In this document: piece by piece, positions 36,288 through 45,438 of the stretch
How positions within the stretch are numbered: position 1 is the stretch's first letter
Layout: the number at the start of each line of letters is the position of its first letter
Source: Natronomonas moolapensis 8.8.11
GTDB lineage: Archaea; Halobacteriota; Halobacteria; Halobacteriales; Haloarculaceae
Length of the DNA: 64,000 bases
NCBI RefSeq assembly: GCF_000591055.1
Contig: NC_020388.1
Location: forward strand, 2,046,001 to 2,110,000
Reading direction: 5' to 3'
Made by a program: the position numbers and the translations under genes
The notes under the pieces: model-generated
What the model saw: only the letters and a program-made list of their open reading frames with translations
Told to the model about the DNA's origin: nothing
Databases searched by the model: none

Positions 36288-37283
36288 TCACCCGACTGTT
36301 TCTAACACCTCCATGAGCCGCACCTCCGTGTTTCGATCCGGCCCGCTCTCGCGGCCGGTGCGTTCCGACTCGCGGTGCTCGGTGACGGTTTCCCTGAGTG
36401 CCCGGTCGTGGGGCGTCGATTCCCAGCCGAGTTCGCGGAGCTTCGTCGTATCTAAGAGGTGCGGGTAGCCGCGGTACAGGGGGAAGGCGTCGGCCGAAAG
36501 CCCGACCGCGCCGAGTTCGCGCTCGCTCGCGAAGACGGGCGTGACGTCGGTCGCACAGGCCTCAGCGACCAGTTCGACCCACTCGCGGAGGATCGGCGCG
36601 TGGTCCTCACCGACGTTGTACGCCTCACCGGACGATCCCCGTTCGGCGACGATTCTGAGGGCGCGAGCGACGTCCTCGACGTAGGCTAGTTGCCACAGCG
36701 ACGACCCGTTTCCGGGGACGACGATCCGGTCGTGGGTGTCGACGCGGTCGATCCAGTAATCGAAGCGCTCCGTGTAGTCGTGGGGGCCGTAGACGACCGG
36801 TGGCCGGACGGACATCGCGTTCACGCCGCGGTCGGCGGCGGAAAAGACCGCCCGGTCCCCTTCGGCCTTCCGCGGCCCGTAGCTCTCGTCGGTGTCGTCA
36901 GTCGCCTCCGCGACCGAACAGGGACACAGCGGCGTCTCGCCTTCGCGCTTCGGGACGCGGTCGGCCCCGTAGGCGCTTCCGGAGGAGACGTAGACGTAGG
37001 CGTCGACATCGGCGAAGACGTCGACCGCGGTGTGAACGTCACGAGGACGGTACGCGACGCAGTCGATCACGATGTCGGGTTCGACGTCCAACCCGGCGCG
37101 CCGGAGGTCCGAATCGTTCGTCCGGTCGCCCTCGACGTGTGTGACGCGGTCCTCGTCCGCGAAGGGGTTCGCGTGCGTGCCGCGGTTGAACATCGTCACC
37201 TCGTAGCCGGCGGAGAGTAGCTCCGAGACCGTGTGACGGCCGATAAAACGGGTGCCGCCGATGACGAGTGCGTGATCGGTCAT
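36288..37283 (-). CDS. NAD-dependent epimerase/dehydratase (extended SDR)
   Basis: A 331-residue SDR protein. It opens HALVIGGTRFIGRHTVSELL (nucleotide-binding GxxxxxG form), has VYVSSGSAYG and a YGPRKAEGD catalytic Tyr-xxx-Lys, and RPPVVYGPHDYTERFDYWID. It resembles the isoflavone-reductase-like or RNA-processing CSP41-like epimerases rather than classic sugar epimerases. Start at ATG 37283. It precedes egsA by 80 bp on the same strand. Substrate unknown. Confidence 0.85.
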   Translation of the reverse strand: MTDHALVIGGTRFIGRHTVSELLSAGYEVTMFNRGTHANPFADEDRVTHVEGDRTNDSDLRRAGLDVEPDIVIDCVAYRPRDVHTAVDVFADVDAYVYVSSGSAYGADRVPKREGETPLCPCSVAEATDDTDESYGPRKAEGDRAVFSAADRGVNAMSVRPPVVYGPHDYTERFDYWIDRVDTHDRIVVPGNGSSLWQLAYVEDVARALRIVAERGSSGEAYNVGEDHAPILREWVELVAEACATDVTPVFASERELGAVGLSADAFPLYRGYPHLLDTTKLRELGWESTPHDRALRETVTEHRESERTGRESGPDRNTEVRLMEVLETVG

Positions 37284-38085
37284 ACGGCCGATGGGGCGGC
37301 CACGGCGAAAAGTGGTGCGGAGACGGCCCCGTCGGTGTGCGTACCTGAACACAGGAGTCGCCACGTCGGTCACCCGAACGGGCGGTCTCTGTCGCCGTTC
37401 CGTCCGAGTTCGAGCAACGTCTCGGTTCCGCGCCGGTCGAACCACACCGGCCGTCGCCGCCACGGTCCCTCCCCGGAGTCGCTCGACAGCTTCGCCACGG
37501 GTCGGTTCCCGTCGGCCCCGGTCCCACGACTCGAAAGCGGGACGGCGGCGTCGTAGAGTGCGGAGGTCTCAGGATCGCCGTACAGAAACGCCTTCGCGTC
37601 GAACGGATCGCGTTTCAGCGTACTTCGAGGTGGAGCCCCCGACCTCGAGGAGCGACCGAGGCGAGCGAGCTGGTCGAGGAGGACACTGACACAGTGGGAG
37701 AGAGCCGTGAGGTTGCATCGGTCCGTACTGTCGAGTAGTGCTGTGGGACCACGGCTATCGTGCAGGACGGGCTGTAGTCACCCGGTCCCAGATGGTGGGT
37801 TCGTCGACGCAAACGGGCGTCCGGTGGGCGAGGCGCACAAGACGCCCCGCCGCGCCAACTGACGGCGAGAAGCACATCAAAATCCGACCACCAACCCTCG
37901 GCGGACGGGATCGTCAGACCGAACGAACTCGGGTGGGGTCGGTTACGTCTCGGGGCGCTGTTATGGATTCTGTGTGAATTGCCGTTCTCTGTTGTGTCCA
38001 GTCGAGTCCACTTTCCACCCCCCGCATCGAAGCCGGGCCTCCTTTGATACTACGCTCGCACTATGGAGTACGGTTCGATCCGACA
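37284..38085. other. Region of gene debris between SDR and CetZ loci
   Basis: No intact gene. It contains a codon-biased minus-strand fragment (37370-37700, separate entry) and GC-rich DNA without clear signals. The interval to the next gene (CetZ, 38614) totals 1.3 kb, the least gene-dense GC-rich stretch of the window. Confidence 0.45.
37370..37700 (-). pseudogene. Possible frameshifted gene fragment
   Basis: On the minus strand, SLASVAPRGRGLHLEV in one frame joins, after a one-base shift at about 37620, to LKRDPFDAKAFLYGDPETS in the next frame, which then runs to a TGA at 37372-37370 with strong third-position GC. Neither half has a convincing start. I do not recognise the family. Confidence 0.3.
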
Positions 38086-38425
38086 CCACCGCCAATGGGA
38101 ACGACGAGAAGCCGACCCTCCGGCTCCCGGAGAACTTCCTCTCAGACCTCGGCGAGCAGTGCCAAGAGCGAGACACGATCTGCGCGCCAGCGACTTCTCC
38201 GATCGCGCCCGGAGCGTGATAGACGACGCTATCAGCGAGTCGGAGCCCCGCCGCTACGAGGAAGCCGCACCGCCTTCGGACGGCCTCTCCGAGGTTTTGG
38301 AGGCGCTCGGAATCGCCGACGACCGCCGACCGATCGGTAGCTACGACCGCCAGGTCCGCTTTCGGGGCGTCGTCGCCGAGTACCGAACCGCAACCTACCG
38401 TTTCGATCTGGTCGTCACGCCGTGA
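38086..38425 (+). pseudogene. Frameshifted gene upstream of cetZ
   Basis: A codon-biased segment NDEKPTLRLPENFLSDLGEQ in one frame stops being coherent near 38165, while a second frame then reads DLRASDFSDRARSVIDDAIS and runs to TGA at 38423-38425, ending VVAEYRTATYRFDLVVTP. Together they look like one ~110-residue protein with a single frameshift. No start codon is evident for the first half. No family recognised. Confidence 0.45.
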
Positions 38426-38560
38426 TCCCGCTAGATGGGGTGAGCTGTGGCGCGGATAAAACGGAACCTCGCCGGGAGAACGGAACGTGGGGTCGCCACG
38501 CGCCGGCCGAGAGCCCACGCTGGCGTGCGGGACGTTCACGAGAAACGACAAGTCGGCATA

Positions 38561-38585
38561 TTAGTGAACCAAACTAACTATATCC
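38561..38585 (+). promoter_or_regulatory. cetZ promoter with inverted repeat
   Basis: ACTATATCC at about 38577-38585 is a TATA box ~30 bp before the ATG at 38614. Just upstream TTAGT (38561-38565) and ACTAA (38573-38577) form an inverted repeat with a 7-bp spacer, overlapping the BRE position. It may be a regulator site. Confidence 0.5.
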
Positions 38586-38613
38586 TCGGGTGCAATCAAT
38601 CAAACCAATAGTT

Positions 38614-39798
38614 ATGAAGCTCGCTACAATCGGCGTCGGGAACGCCGGAAGCAAGGTCGTAGACCGGATGGTCGAGTTCGAGTCGAAGACCAATCGGAGC
38701 CTCTGTCGACACGTCCACGCGATCAACACCGCCCGGACGGACCTCGCCAAACCCGAATACATACCCGAAGAGCAGCGCGTACTGGTCGGCGACACGAACC
38801 AGAAATCGAAGGGCCACGGCGTCGGTGGCGACGTCGAGATCGGTGCCGAGGTCATGTCCGCGGACGTCGACGAGATCCGTCGCGCCTTCGACGACATCGA
38901 GATCCACAACGTCGACGCGATACTCGTCGCCGCGGGCCTCGGCGGCGGCACCGGCAGCGGGGGCGGCCCCGTCGTCATCGACGCCCTCCAGGACATGTAC
39001 GACGAACCGGTGTACGCCCTCGGTATCCTCCCCGGCGAGTACGAGGGGGGCCGCCCGGCGCTGAACGCCGCTCGGTCGCTCCAGTCGTTCGTCAACAAGG
39101 TCGATAATTTCATCGGTTTCGACAACGACGCCTGGCGCGCTCGAGAACAGACGATACAGGAAGGATACGAGTCGATGAACCGCGAGTTGGCGGCCCGGAT
39201 CGTGACGCTGCTCGCGGCGGGCGAGACGGACGAGACGGACGTCGCGGAGAACGCGATGGACTCGAGCGACATCATCCGGACGCTGGCTACCGACGGGGTC
39301 TCCTCGATCGGCTACGCCGCCACAGCGGTCGACGCACAGCCCGAAGGGCTACTCGACAGGTGGGGCGGGAGCGGGGCGAACGCCGAGGACCATCTCGACG
39401 ACGCCAGCCAGGCGAAAAAGATCAAATCACTCGTCCGCCGGGCGACCAACTCGCGTCTTACGCTGCCCTGTGCGGTCTCGAGCGCCGAACGGGTGCTCGT
39501 CGTCGTGTCCGGGCCGCCCAGCGAATTCTCCCGGAAAGGCATCGAGAGCGCCCGCCAGTGGCTCGAGCAGGAGGCCGGGACCGTCGAGATCCTCGTCGGT
39601 GACGATCCCCGGGAAGGCTCGTCGCGACTCGCTGCGGCCGTGCTTCTTTCGAACGTCTCGAACGCCCCCCGGATCGAGACGCTGCAGAACCAAGCCGTCG
39701 ACGCCCAAGAACAGATCGCCGAACAGGAAGCCGCCCGCGAGGACAAGATCAACGATCTGATTACGGACGAAAACGACGACCTCGATCCGGTCATCTGA
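38614..39798 (+). CDS. CetZ tubulin-like protein, first of tandem pair
   Basis: A 394-residue member of the CetZ branch of the tubulin/FtsZ family. It opens MKLATIGVGNAGSKVVDRMV; the nucleotide T4 loop GGGTGSG is at 110-116; the T7 loop ENAMDSSDIIRT has Asp219 where CetZ1 of Haloferax has the catalytic glutamate. The C-terminal domain ends with a helical acidic tail. CetZs control haloarchaeal cell shape and motility, membrane-associated at mid-cell or edges. Start at ATG 38614 fits the CetZ N terminus. A paralogue follows after 47 bp. Confidence 0.92.
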   Translation: MKLATIGVGNAGSKVVDRMVEFESKTNRSLCRHVHAINTARTDLAKPEYIPEEQRVLVGDTNQKSKGHGVGGDVEIGAEVMSADVDEIRRAFDDIEIHNVDAILVAAGLGGGTGSGGGPVVIDALQDMYDEPVYALGILPGEYEGGRPALNAARSLQSFVNKVDNFIGFDNDAWRAREQTIQEGYESMNRELAARIVTLLAAGETDETDVAENAMDSSDIIRTLATDGVSSIGYAATAVDAQPEGLLDRWGGSGANAEDHLDDASQAKKIKSLVRRATNSRLTLPCAVSSAERVLVVVSGPPSEFSRKGIESARQWLEQEAGTVEILVGDDPREGSSRLAAAVLLSNVSNAPRIETLQNQAVDAQEQIAEQEAAREDKINDLITDENDDLDPVI

Positions 39799-39845
39799 AC
39801 CGTGTCCGTAACTGACCGTGCCTTCGTTTCGCGAGGAGGCCAGCA

Positions 39846-41018
39846 ATGAAACTCGCGCTCGTCGGTGTTGGCGGTACCGGGGCCCGCGTCGTCGATGCGG
39901 TTCGCGGTATCGAGACCGACGGTGATCGACAGCTGTGTTACGGGAACCTGCTAACGGTCGATATCTCGCGTACGCTCGGCGGCGCCCTCGATCACGTCCC
40001 CCAAGCGCAACGCGTGACGATCGGCGATACGCACCGCGGGGTCGACGACGGCGTCGACGGCGACCAGGAGCTCGCGGTCGAGGTCGCCCGCGCGGACGCC
40101 CCGGAGATACAGCGTGCCCTCGATACGATCAGCATGCGCGAGCTGGACGGCGTCTTACTCGTTGCGGGGCTCGGCGGTGGAACCGGAAGCGGTGCCGGCG
40201 CCGTACTCGTCGAGCGACTGCAGGAGCTGTACGACAAACCGGTGTACGTCCTCGGCGTCCTCCCCGGCGCGGACGGGGGAAACCACGCGGCGCTGAACGC
40301 CGCCCGATCGCTCAGATCTATCGTACCGGCCGCCGACAGCACCCTCCTGTTCGACAACGACCGCTGGGTCGACACCGACGGTGGCACCGATGCCGACGAC
40401 AGCGCCGACGCCGCCGAGGAACGATACGGGCGGGCCAATCGCGAACTGGCGTTGCGGGTCCTGACGTTGTTCGCCAGAGGCGGTCCCGATCCCTCGTCGA
40501 TCGGAGCGAACACCCTAGACGCCAGCGATATCGTCCGCACGCTCTCGCCAGGTGGCGTCGCGTCGATCGGCTACGCCTCGATCGAACTCGACAACGATGG
40601 GGGACTCCTGTCGTGGCTCCTGTCGATCCTTCCCGGCAGCCGGGGCCGCGAGACGTCGGATGAACAGACCGATGCGGGGAAGATTCAGAGCCTCGTCGGA
40701 CAGGCACTGAACTCGCAGTTGACGCTGCCGTGTGCGGTGTCGAGCGCCGAGCGCGCCCTTGTTGTGCTGTCCGGCCCGCCCGGGAAGCTCTCCCGGCGGG
40801 GCTTCGAGAGCGCCCGCCAGCTGATCGAGGAGGAAACGAACACGGTCGAGGTGCTCGCCGGCGACGATCCGCGGGCCGGATCGTCGACTGTCGCGGCGAC
40901 CGTGTTGCTCTCGAACGTCACGTCGGTCCCCCGGATCGACTCGATGCAACGGGACGCCGTCGAACACAAACGCGAACGCGTCGGCGACGCGGTACCGGCG
41001 TCCGAGGAGTCCGGGTAG
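39846..41018 (+). CDS. CetZ tubulin-like protein, second of tandem pair
   Basis: A 390-residue CetZ paralogue: MKLALVGVGGTGARVVDAVR, T4 loop GGGTGSG at 110-116, T7 loop ANTLDASDIVRTLSPGGV. Compared with its neighbour it has a shorter N-terminal loop region, a Ser/Asp insertion near 180-190 (DTDGGTDADDSADAAEER) and a hydrophobic LLSWLLSILPG in the C-terminal domain. A purine-rich GAGGAGG at 39834-39840 precedes the start, as in internal operon genes. It is thus probably co-transcribed with and partner of the first CetZ. Confidence 0.9.
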   Translation: MKLALVGVGGTGARVVDAVRGIETDGDRQLCYGNLLTVDISRTLGGALDHVPQAQRVTIGDTHRGVDDGVDGDQELAVEVARADAPEIQRALDTISMRELDGVLLVAGLGGGTGSGAGAVLVERLQELYDKPVYVLGVLPGADGGNHAALNAARSLRSIVPAADSTLLFDNDRWVDTDGGTDADDSADAAEERYGRANRELALRVLTLFARGGPDPSSIGANTLDASDIVRTLSPGGVASIGYASIELDNDGGLLSWLLSILPGSRGRETSDEQTDAGKIQSLVGQALNSQLTLPCAVSSAERALVVLSGPPGKLSRRGFESARQLIEEETNTVEVLAGDDPRAGSSTVAATVLLSNVTSVPRIDSMQRDAVEHKRERVGDAVPASEESG

Positions 41019-41275
41019 CTGTCCCGGGGGGTATCCCGGCGGGTGCCGATCGACGGGGACCGTCCTCTCGGCGTTCCGGGCAGGTGCGGACAGGCCCTTC
41101 GAGGCCCCCAATGCCGTCGAGTGATCCCGACGGTTGGATCCCTCCGCGAGGGCGGAGAGGGGCAATCGGCGGGGTCGCTGTCATCGACTCTCCGGGTCGT
41201 CCTGACGGACCTGCCGAGGCTGTAGTGACCCGCCGACACAGCGAGACAGGCGAGTCGTCGGTGTCCGGGCGCTTT

Positions 41276-41731
41276 TCAACCGACAATCCCCTCCGTGACC
41301 GATACGACCCCGTTGCCGACCTCCACGACGATCGTCTGTGGCGGTGCCTGGCCGACGTTGCACGTCGCGGCCGCCGTTATTTGCTTGCGGCCCGTGTCGC
41401 CTGCGTCGCCTCCGACGGGACCGGCCGTCCCGACGACGCTCACGTCGTATCGTCCGGGCGCGACGACCGCCATCTCGGTCGTCACCGCTCCGGGAGCGAG
41501 TTCGTACGTCGCCTCGTACTCGTAGTGGTCGTCGCTCGCACTCGCGTCGCCGTTTCGCACCGTTGTCCCGTCCGGGGAGCCAACGCTCGGTCGCGACACG
41601 GAGAGCCGAACCCGGTACGATCGGTTCTCGTCGTAGTTCCGGACGCACAACTGCTCACACCGCGTTCGGACTGCCGACGGCCCGAGCGGGTCATCAGTCC
41701 TCGCCTCGGTCGTTGGCTGGCGTCGTTGCAT
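41276..41731 (-). CDS. Hypothetical beta-rich protein
   Basis: A 151-residue protein starting at ATG 41731 (MQRRQPTTEARTDDPLG). The body looks like one Ig-like domain: VRNYDENRSYRVRLSVSRPS, then YELAPGAVTTEMAVVAPGRY and DVSVV, with two Cys in LCVRN and TCNVG. It lacks a signal peptide. Convergent with the second cetZ. Function unknown. Confidence 0.6.
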   Translation of the reverse strand: MQRRQPTTEARTDDPLGPSAVRTRCEQLCVRNYDENRSYRVRLSVSRPSVGSPDGTTVRNGDASASDDHYEYEATYELAPGAVTTEMAVVAPGRYDVSVVGTAGPVGGDAGDTGRKQITAAATCNVGQAPPQTIVVEVGNGVVSVTEGIVG

Positions 41732-42033
41732 ACGTGCCGGTACGTCCGTTCGAACAAAAGCCCGCTTGAGGCTCAACTCGAGATTTGAGCGTTTTTAGCG
41801 GTGGAGCTCCGGCAGTTGACCCGGTCGTGTCCGCGAACCACCCGTCGTGTCCGAGACCCGACCGGGACGAGCCCGGTGGTCGCCGTCCGCCTCCGCCCCC
41901 ACTGGGGCCTGCCGTTTGCCACGGGGGACGCGGTAGCGTGTCGCTGATCGGTCGGACGTCAACCCCGTCTGTTCTCCCGCGCGGAAGCCGGGAACCCGCG
42001 GATTTTAAACGCTGTGGGTAGTAGCATAACAAA
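41732..42033. other. Divergent intergenic region with response-regulator promoter
   Basis: No gene. GATTTTAAACG at about 42001-42011 is the TATA box for the HalX gene (ATG 42034). On the other strand GCTAAAAACGC near 41790-41800 may serve the hypothetical gene. Confidence 0.45.
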
Positions 42034-42618
42034 ATGTCGGGCGGAATAGACGTCGATCAGCCGCGTGTCCTCGTGGTCGACGATGAAAAGGAGGTCGCCG
42101 ATGCGTACGCGCTTCGATTAGAGGGGGTAGCGGACGTGACCATCGCCTACAGCGGGGGGGAGGCGTTAGATCTGACGGATTCCTCGGACCCACCGGACGT
42201 CGTCCTGTTGGACCGACACATGCCCGACCGCTCCGGTGACGATGTCCTGACGGAGTTGCGCGGACACGACATACGTACCCGTGTGATTATGATAACGGCC
42301 ATCGACCCGGGGTTGGGACTACTCGAGTTGCCGTTCGACGACTACCTGTGTAAGCCGGTCGAACGCGACGACGTCAGGGCTGCCGTCGACCAGCAGTGTC
42401 AGGTGCTGGCGTACGAACTCCTCGGTGAGTACTTCCGATCGGAGTCGAAGCGATCCGTCATCACCGCCGAACTGTCTCCGGAGCGCCTCGCCGAACACGA
42501 GGAGTTCACGGCGCTCGACGCCCGGACCGACGCACTCCGCGAGCGGGTCTGTCGGCTCCTCCCGGGCGCGGACGATCTGCTCGATACGTTTTCCGGGATC
42601 GACCGCGAGGGGTACTGA
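42034..42618 (+). CDS. HalX-domain response regulator
   Basis: A 194-residue protein: receiver domain with acidic pair D16-D17 (VVDDEKE), phospho-acceptor Asp60 (VVLLDRHMPD), Thr in MITAIDP and Lys in LCKPVERDDV. The last ~70 residues are the HalX domain (EYFRSESKRSVITAELSPER), found only in haloarchaea, often with receiver. No DNA-binding domain is obvious. A histidine kinase is encoded 1.7 kb away on the opposite strand and may be its partner. Confidence 0.9.
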   Translation: MSGGIDVDQPRVLVVDDEKEVADAYALRLEGVADVTIAYSGGEALDLTDSSDPPDVVLLDRHMPDRSGDDVLTELRGHDIRTRVIMITAIDPGLGLLELPFDDYLCKPVERDDVRAAVDQQCQVLAYELLGEYFRSESKRSVITAELSPERLAEHEEFTALDARTDALRERVCRLLPGADDLLDTFSGIDREGY

Positions 42619-42711
42619 GGGGCGGTTCGACCACGAGCTGGTACCCACCGCAGGCGAACGCCACCGAGCTCCGACGCGCATGGACCGGTGACGACCCGGC
42701 CACGGTGGTCG

Positions 42712-44265
42712 TCACCGGTCCGAGTCGCTTTGGCTCTCGGTGTCGAAGAATGCGTCCAACAGTTCCCGCTGTGCGTTCCGCAGGTGATACAGAACGGTGG
42801 GGCCGGAGATGTCGAGCGCCTCCGCGACCTCCTCGGAAGTGCTCCCCCGCGGCGACTCGAAGTAATCCGAGAGGTGGGCAATCCTGAGCACGCGTCGCTG
42901 TTTGTCGGTGAGCGACTCCTCGAGTCGGCGCTGGAACGCCTCCATCGTCTCCGGTTCCCGGGGACGTTCGCTCCGGGCGCGCAAGGTAGCGTCCTCGAAG
43001 CGCTCGTCGACCGCCTCGACGGCGGCCCGGACGTCGCTCTTCGGCGGGAGTTCGGCGACGAGCTCGACCACGTCGCCGTCGTATGTCGCATCAGTGACTG
43101 TTGCACCCCACCCGATCAGCGTCGTGATCGGGGTCGCCCCGGCCAGCGACACCTCCAGCAGCGACGCCTCCTCGCCGTCCTCGACGAGCCGGGCGTCGGC
43201 GACGGCCGAGTGGTCCCACAGGATCGTCATCAACCGATCTGTGTCGCCCGACGCGCGCAGGTAGCACACGACGACGTCGTCGTCTCTGGCGACGGCACCC
43301 GCCAGCGAGACTGGCTGGTCGACGGTTGCGCTGGCCTCGGCGAGCGGGAGGTCTCCGTCACGGACCTCGAGGCTCACTTCCGTTACGGTGTCTGCGAAGA
43401 GGAGATCGGACTGCTTGATGGCGTTCACCGCGAACCCCGCGACCGCCCCGAGCGTGTTCAGCGTAGCCCGTTCTTGGGCGCTGAACCCCTCTTTGCGCGC
43501 CGCGTACACACCCACGACACCGTAGACGGTGTCCTCGGACGACAGCGGCACTGCCAGCGCCGACTGGAGTCCGCGGCTGAACGCCGCGATACGTAACGCT
43601 CGCGGGAGGCCCTCGTCTTCCGGGATCGTCTCGACGAGACACGTCGAGTGGGCCTCGACAGCGCGTTGTTCGGGGAGTGCGGTGTTCGCGGACAGTTCGG
43701 CTTCGATCGCCTCGAGGACGTCGGGGGCGTCCCCCGCGGAGGCCACCACTCGGAGGCGGTCGTCAGTGAGGTCCCGCTCGCCGACCCAGACGAACTCGTA
43801 GAGGTCGGTCGTTCCCAGCCGCCGACACACCGTCTCCCAGACCTCCTCGCGCGCCGACGCGTCGATTATCTGCCGGAGCACCGTCGTGACGAGCGTGTCG
43901 ATCGATTCCAGACGCGAGAGACGCCGGCGGAGGCGATCGATCGTCTGCCGGTCGCTGCGTCGAGCCGTCGCGTCTCGGACGTACAACACGGTGTTGCCCT
44001 CGACGACGGCGACCTCGGTCGCGAGCCAGCTATCCACGGTGGGATAGTACTCCTCGAGTGACTGCTCGACAGGCGAGTCGGCGGCGAGCGCCTCCTGAAG
44101 CGTGCCCGCGGCCGACCGTGGCAGCGCTTCCGTCGCGTCCCTGCCCGAGAGTGCGTCGGGGTCAGTGTCGAGAAGGTCGGCCGCGGCGGGGTTTGCGGAC
44201 GTGATCTCGCCGTCGGCGGCCACCTGAATGACCCCCATCGGGGCGCGTGTCAGTCGTTCGTCCAT
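42712..44265 (-). CDS. Bat-like regulator: PAS, GAF and HTH-10 domains
   Basis: A 517-residue protein built as in bacterio-opsin activator relatives: PAS domain (1-~110, MGVIQVAADGEITSANPAAA), GAF domain (~135-290, LQSALAVPLSSEDTVYGVVG), the Bat central domain (~300-450), and C-terminal HTH-10 (LTDKQRRVLRIAHLSDYFES, then VAEALDISGPTVLYHLRNAQ). It is likely a DNA-binding sensor responding to redox, light or small ligands. It lies 60 bp downstream of the histidine-kinase gene on the same strand, so they may form one operon. Confidence 0.9.
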   Translation of the reverse strand: MDERLTRAPMGVIQVAADGEITSANPAAADLLDTDPDALSGRDATEALPRSAAGTLQEALAADSPVEQSLEEYYPTVDSWLATEVAVVEGNTVLYVRDATARRSDRQTIDRLRRRLSRLESIDTLVTTVLRQIIDASAREEVWETVCRRLGTTDLYEFVWVGERDLTDDRLRVVASAGDAPDVLEAIEAELSANTALPEQRAVEAHSTCLVETIPEDEGLPRALRIAAFSRGLQSALAVPLSSEDTVYGVVGVYAARKEGFSAQERATLNTLGAVAGFAVNAIKQSDLLFADTVTEVSLEVRDGDLPLAEASATVDQPVSLAGAVARDDDVVVCYLRASGDTDRLMTILWDHSAVADARLVEDGEEASLLEVSLAGATPITTLIGWGATVTDATYDGDVVELVAELPPKSDVRAAVEAVDERFEDATLRARSERPREPETMEAFQRRLEESLTDKQRRVLRIAHLSDYFESPRGSTSEEVAEALDISGPTVLYHLRNAQRELLDAFFDTESQSDSDR

Positions 44266-44325
44266 GTCGGGTGCTCCATGTCGGTCGCATCGACCGATTG
44301 CGGCGGCCGCGGCTTCAATCCCGGG

Positions 44326-45438
44326 TTACGCAAGACCGGTGACCTCGAATCGAGCGCCGCCAGCGTCGCTTTCGGTAACGGTGACCGTCCACCCGTGCGC
44401 CGTCGCGATACGATCGACGATGGTCAATCCGAGCCCGGTCCCACCGCCGATCACGGTGTAGCCGGGATCGAAGACGCGCTCGCGCTCGGCGGGCGGCACC
44501 CCCCGACCGTCGTCGGCGACAAAGAACCCCTCGGCCATCGGCCCGACCCGAACCGAAAGCGCCGGATCGTCCGCGGCCGTCCCATCGTCGGATCCCGTTT
44601 CCGCGACGTCAGCGTCGCTCGCTGCCGCCGCCCCCTGGGGGCCGCCGTCGACGGCATCCCCGGCCTGCGCTTTACCGGGGGTGAAACCGTGTTCGACGGC
44701 GTTGCGGAACAAGTTCTCGAAGAGCCGCTGGAGGCGGTCGGAGTCGGCCTCCGTCCGCGGAAGGCTCTGGGCGACGGTGAGTTCCGCTGACTCCGTCTCG
44801 ACGGCCTGCCAGGCGTCTCGGACGACATCGGCGATACCGACGTCTCGAGTCGTGTCCACGACGTTGTCCCGTCGGGCGAGAGTGAGAACGTCGCTGATGA
44901 TTCGTTCCATACGGTTGTGAGCGCGGTCGAGGCGGTCGAAGTGCTCCGTGTCACCGGTCTCTCGAGCCGCTCGTGCCCGCGCCTTGGCCACGTCGAGCGG
45001 GTTCCGGAGGTCGTGGCTGACGACGCTGGCGATGTGGTCGCCGATCGATCCCCCGCCAGGTACCGAGCGCGGTTCGGCCGGCAATAATGTCAACGTCCCG
45101 GTCGTTGCGTCGTCGTCGGGAACGACGCTGAGGCGATACGTCGACTCGCTGTCCGTATGGTCGCCAGCCCGAACCGTCAGGTCGGTTCGGCCTCCGTCGA
45201 GGAGCGCCTCGCAAACGGCGTCTGGATCGCCCCGATTGGCCCTGAGTCCGTTTTCGCGCCACCACGCACGCAGCCTCGACGCGGACGCGTCCGTGCCGAA
45301 CGCGGACCTGAACGGTCCGTTGGCGACATCGAGCACGACTGTATCGGCGGTGACTGTGTATCGAGCAACGGGGTACGGGAGCGTCTCAAGCGACACCGTT
45401 TTTTCGCCGTCAGCGGCGCCCTCGTCGCTGTCGTTCAT
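44326..45438 (-). CDS. Histidine kinase (PAS-less cytoplasmic)
   Basis: A 370-residue kinase. The H-box is SVVSHDLRNPLDVAKARARA; N-box LFENLFRNAVEHG; G boxes VADDGRGVPPAERERVFDPG and GGTGLGLTIVDRIA. Residues ~250-300 are a disordered Asp/Ala insert between N-box and G1. The N-terminal ~120 residues are a PAS-like fold (LPYPVARYTVTADTVVLDVA). No membrane helix. Start at ATG 45438. Probable phospho-donor for a nearby HalX or other receiver. Confidence 0.9.
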   Translation of the reverse strand: MNDSDEGAADGEKTVSLETLPYPVARYTVTADTVVLDVANGPFRSAFGTDASASRLRAWWRENGLRANRGDPDAVCEALLDGGRTDLTVRAGDHTDSESTYRLSVVPDDDATTGTLTLLPAEPRSVPGGGSIGDHIASVVSHDLRNPLDVAKARARAARETGDTEHFDRLDRAHNRMERIISDVLTLARRDNVVDTTRDVGIADVVRDAWQAVETESAELTVAQSLPRTEADSDRLQRLFENLFRNAVEHGFTPGKAQAGDAVDGGPQGAAAASDADVAETGSDDGTAADDPALSVRVGPMAEGFFVADDGRGVPPAERERVFDPGYTVIGGGTGLGLTIVDRIATAHGWTVTVTESDAGGARFEVTGLA

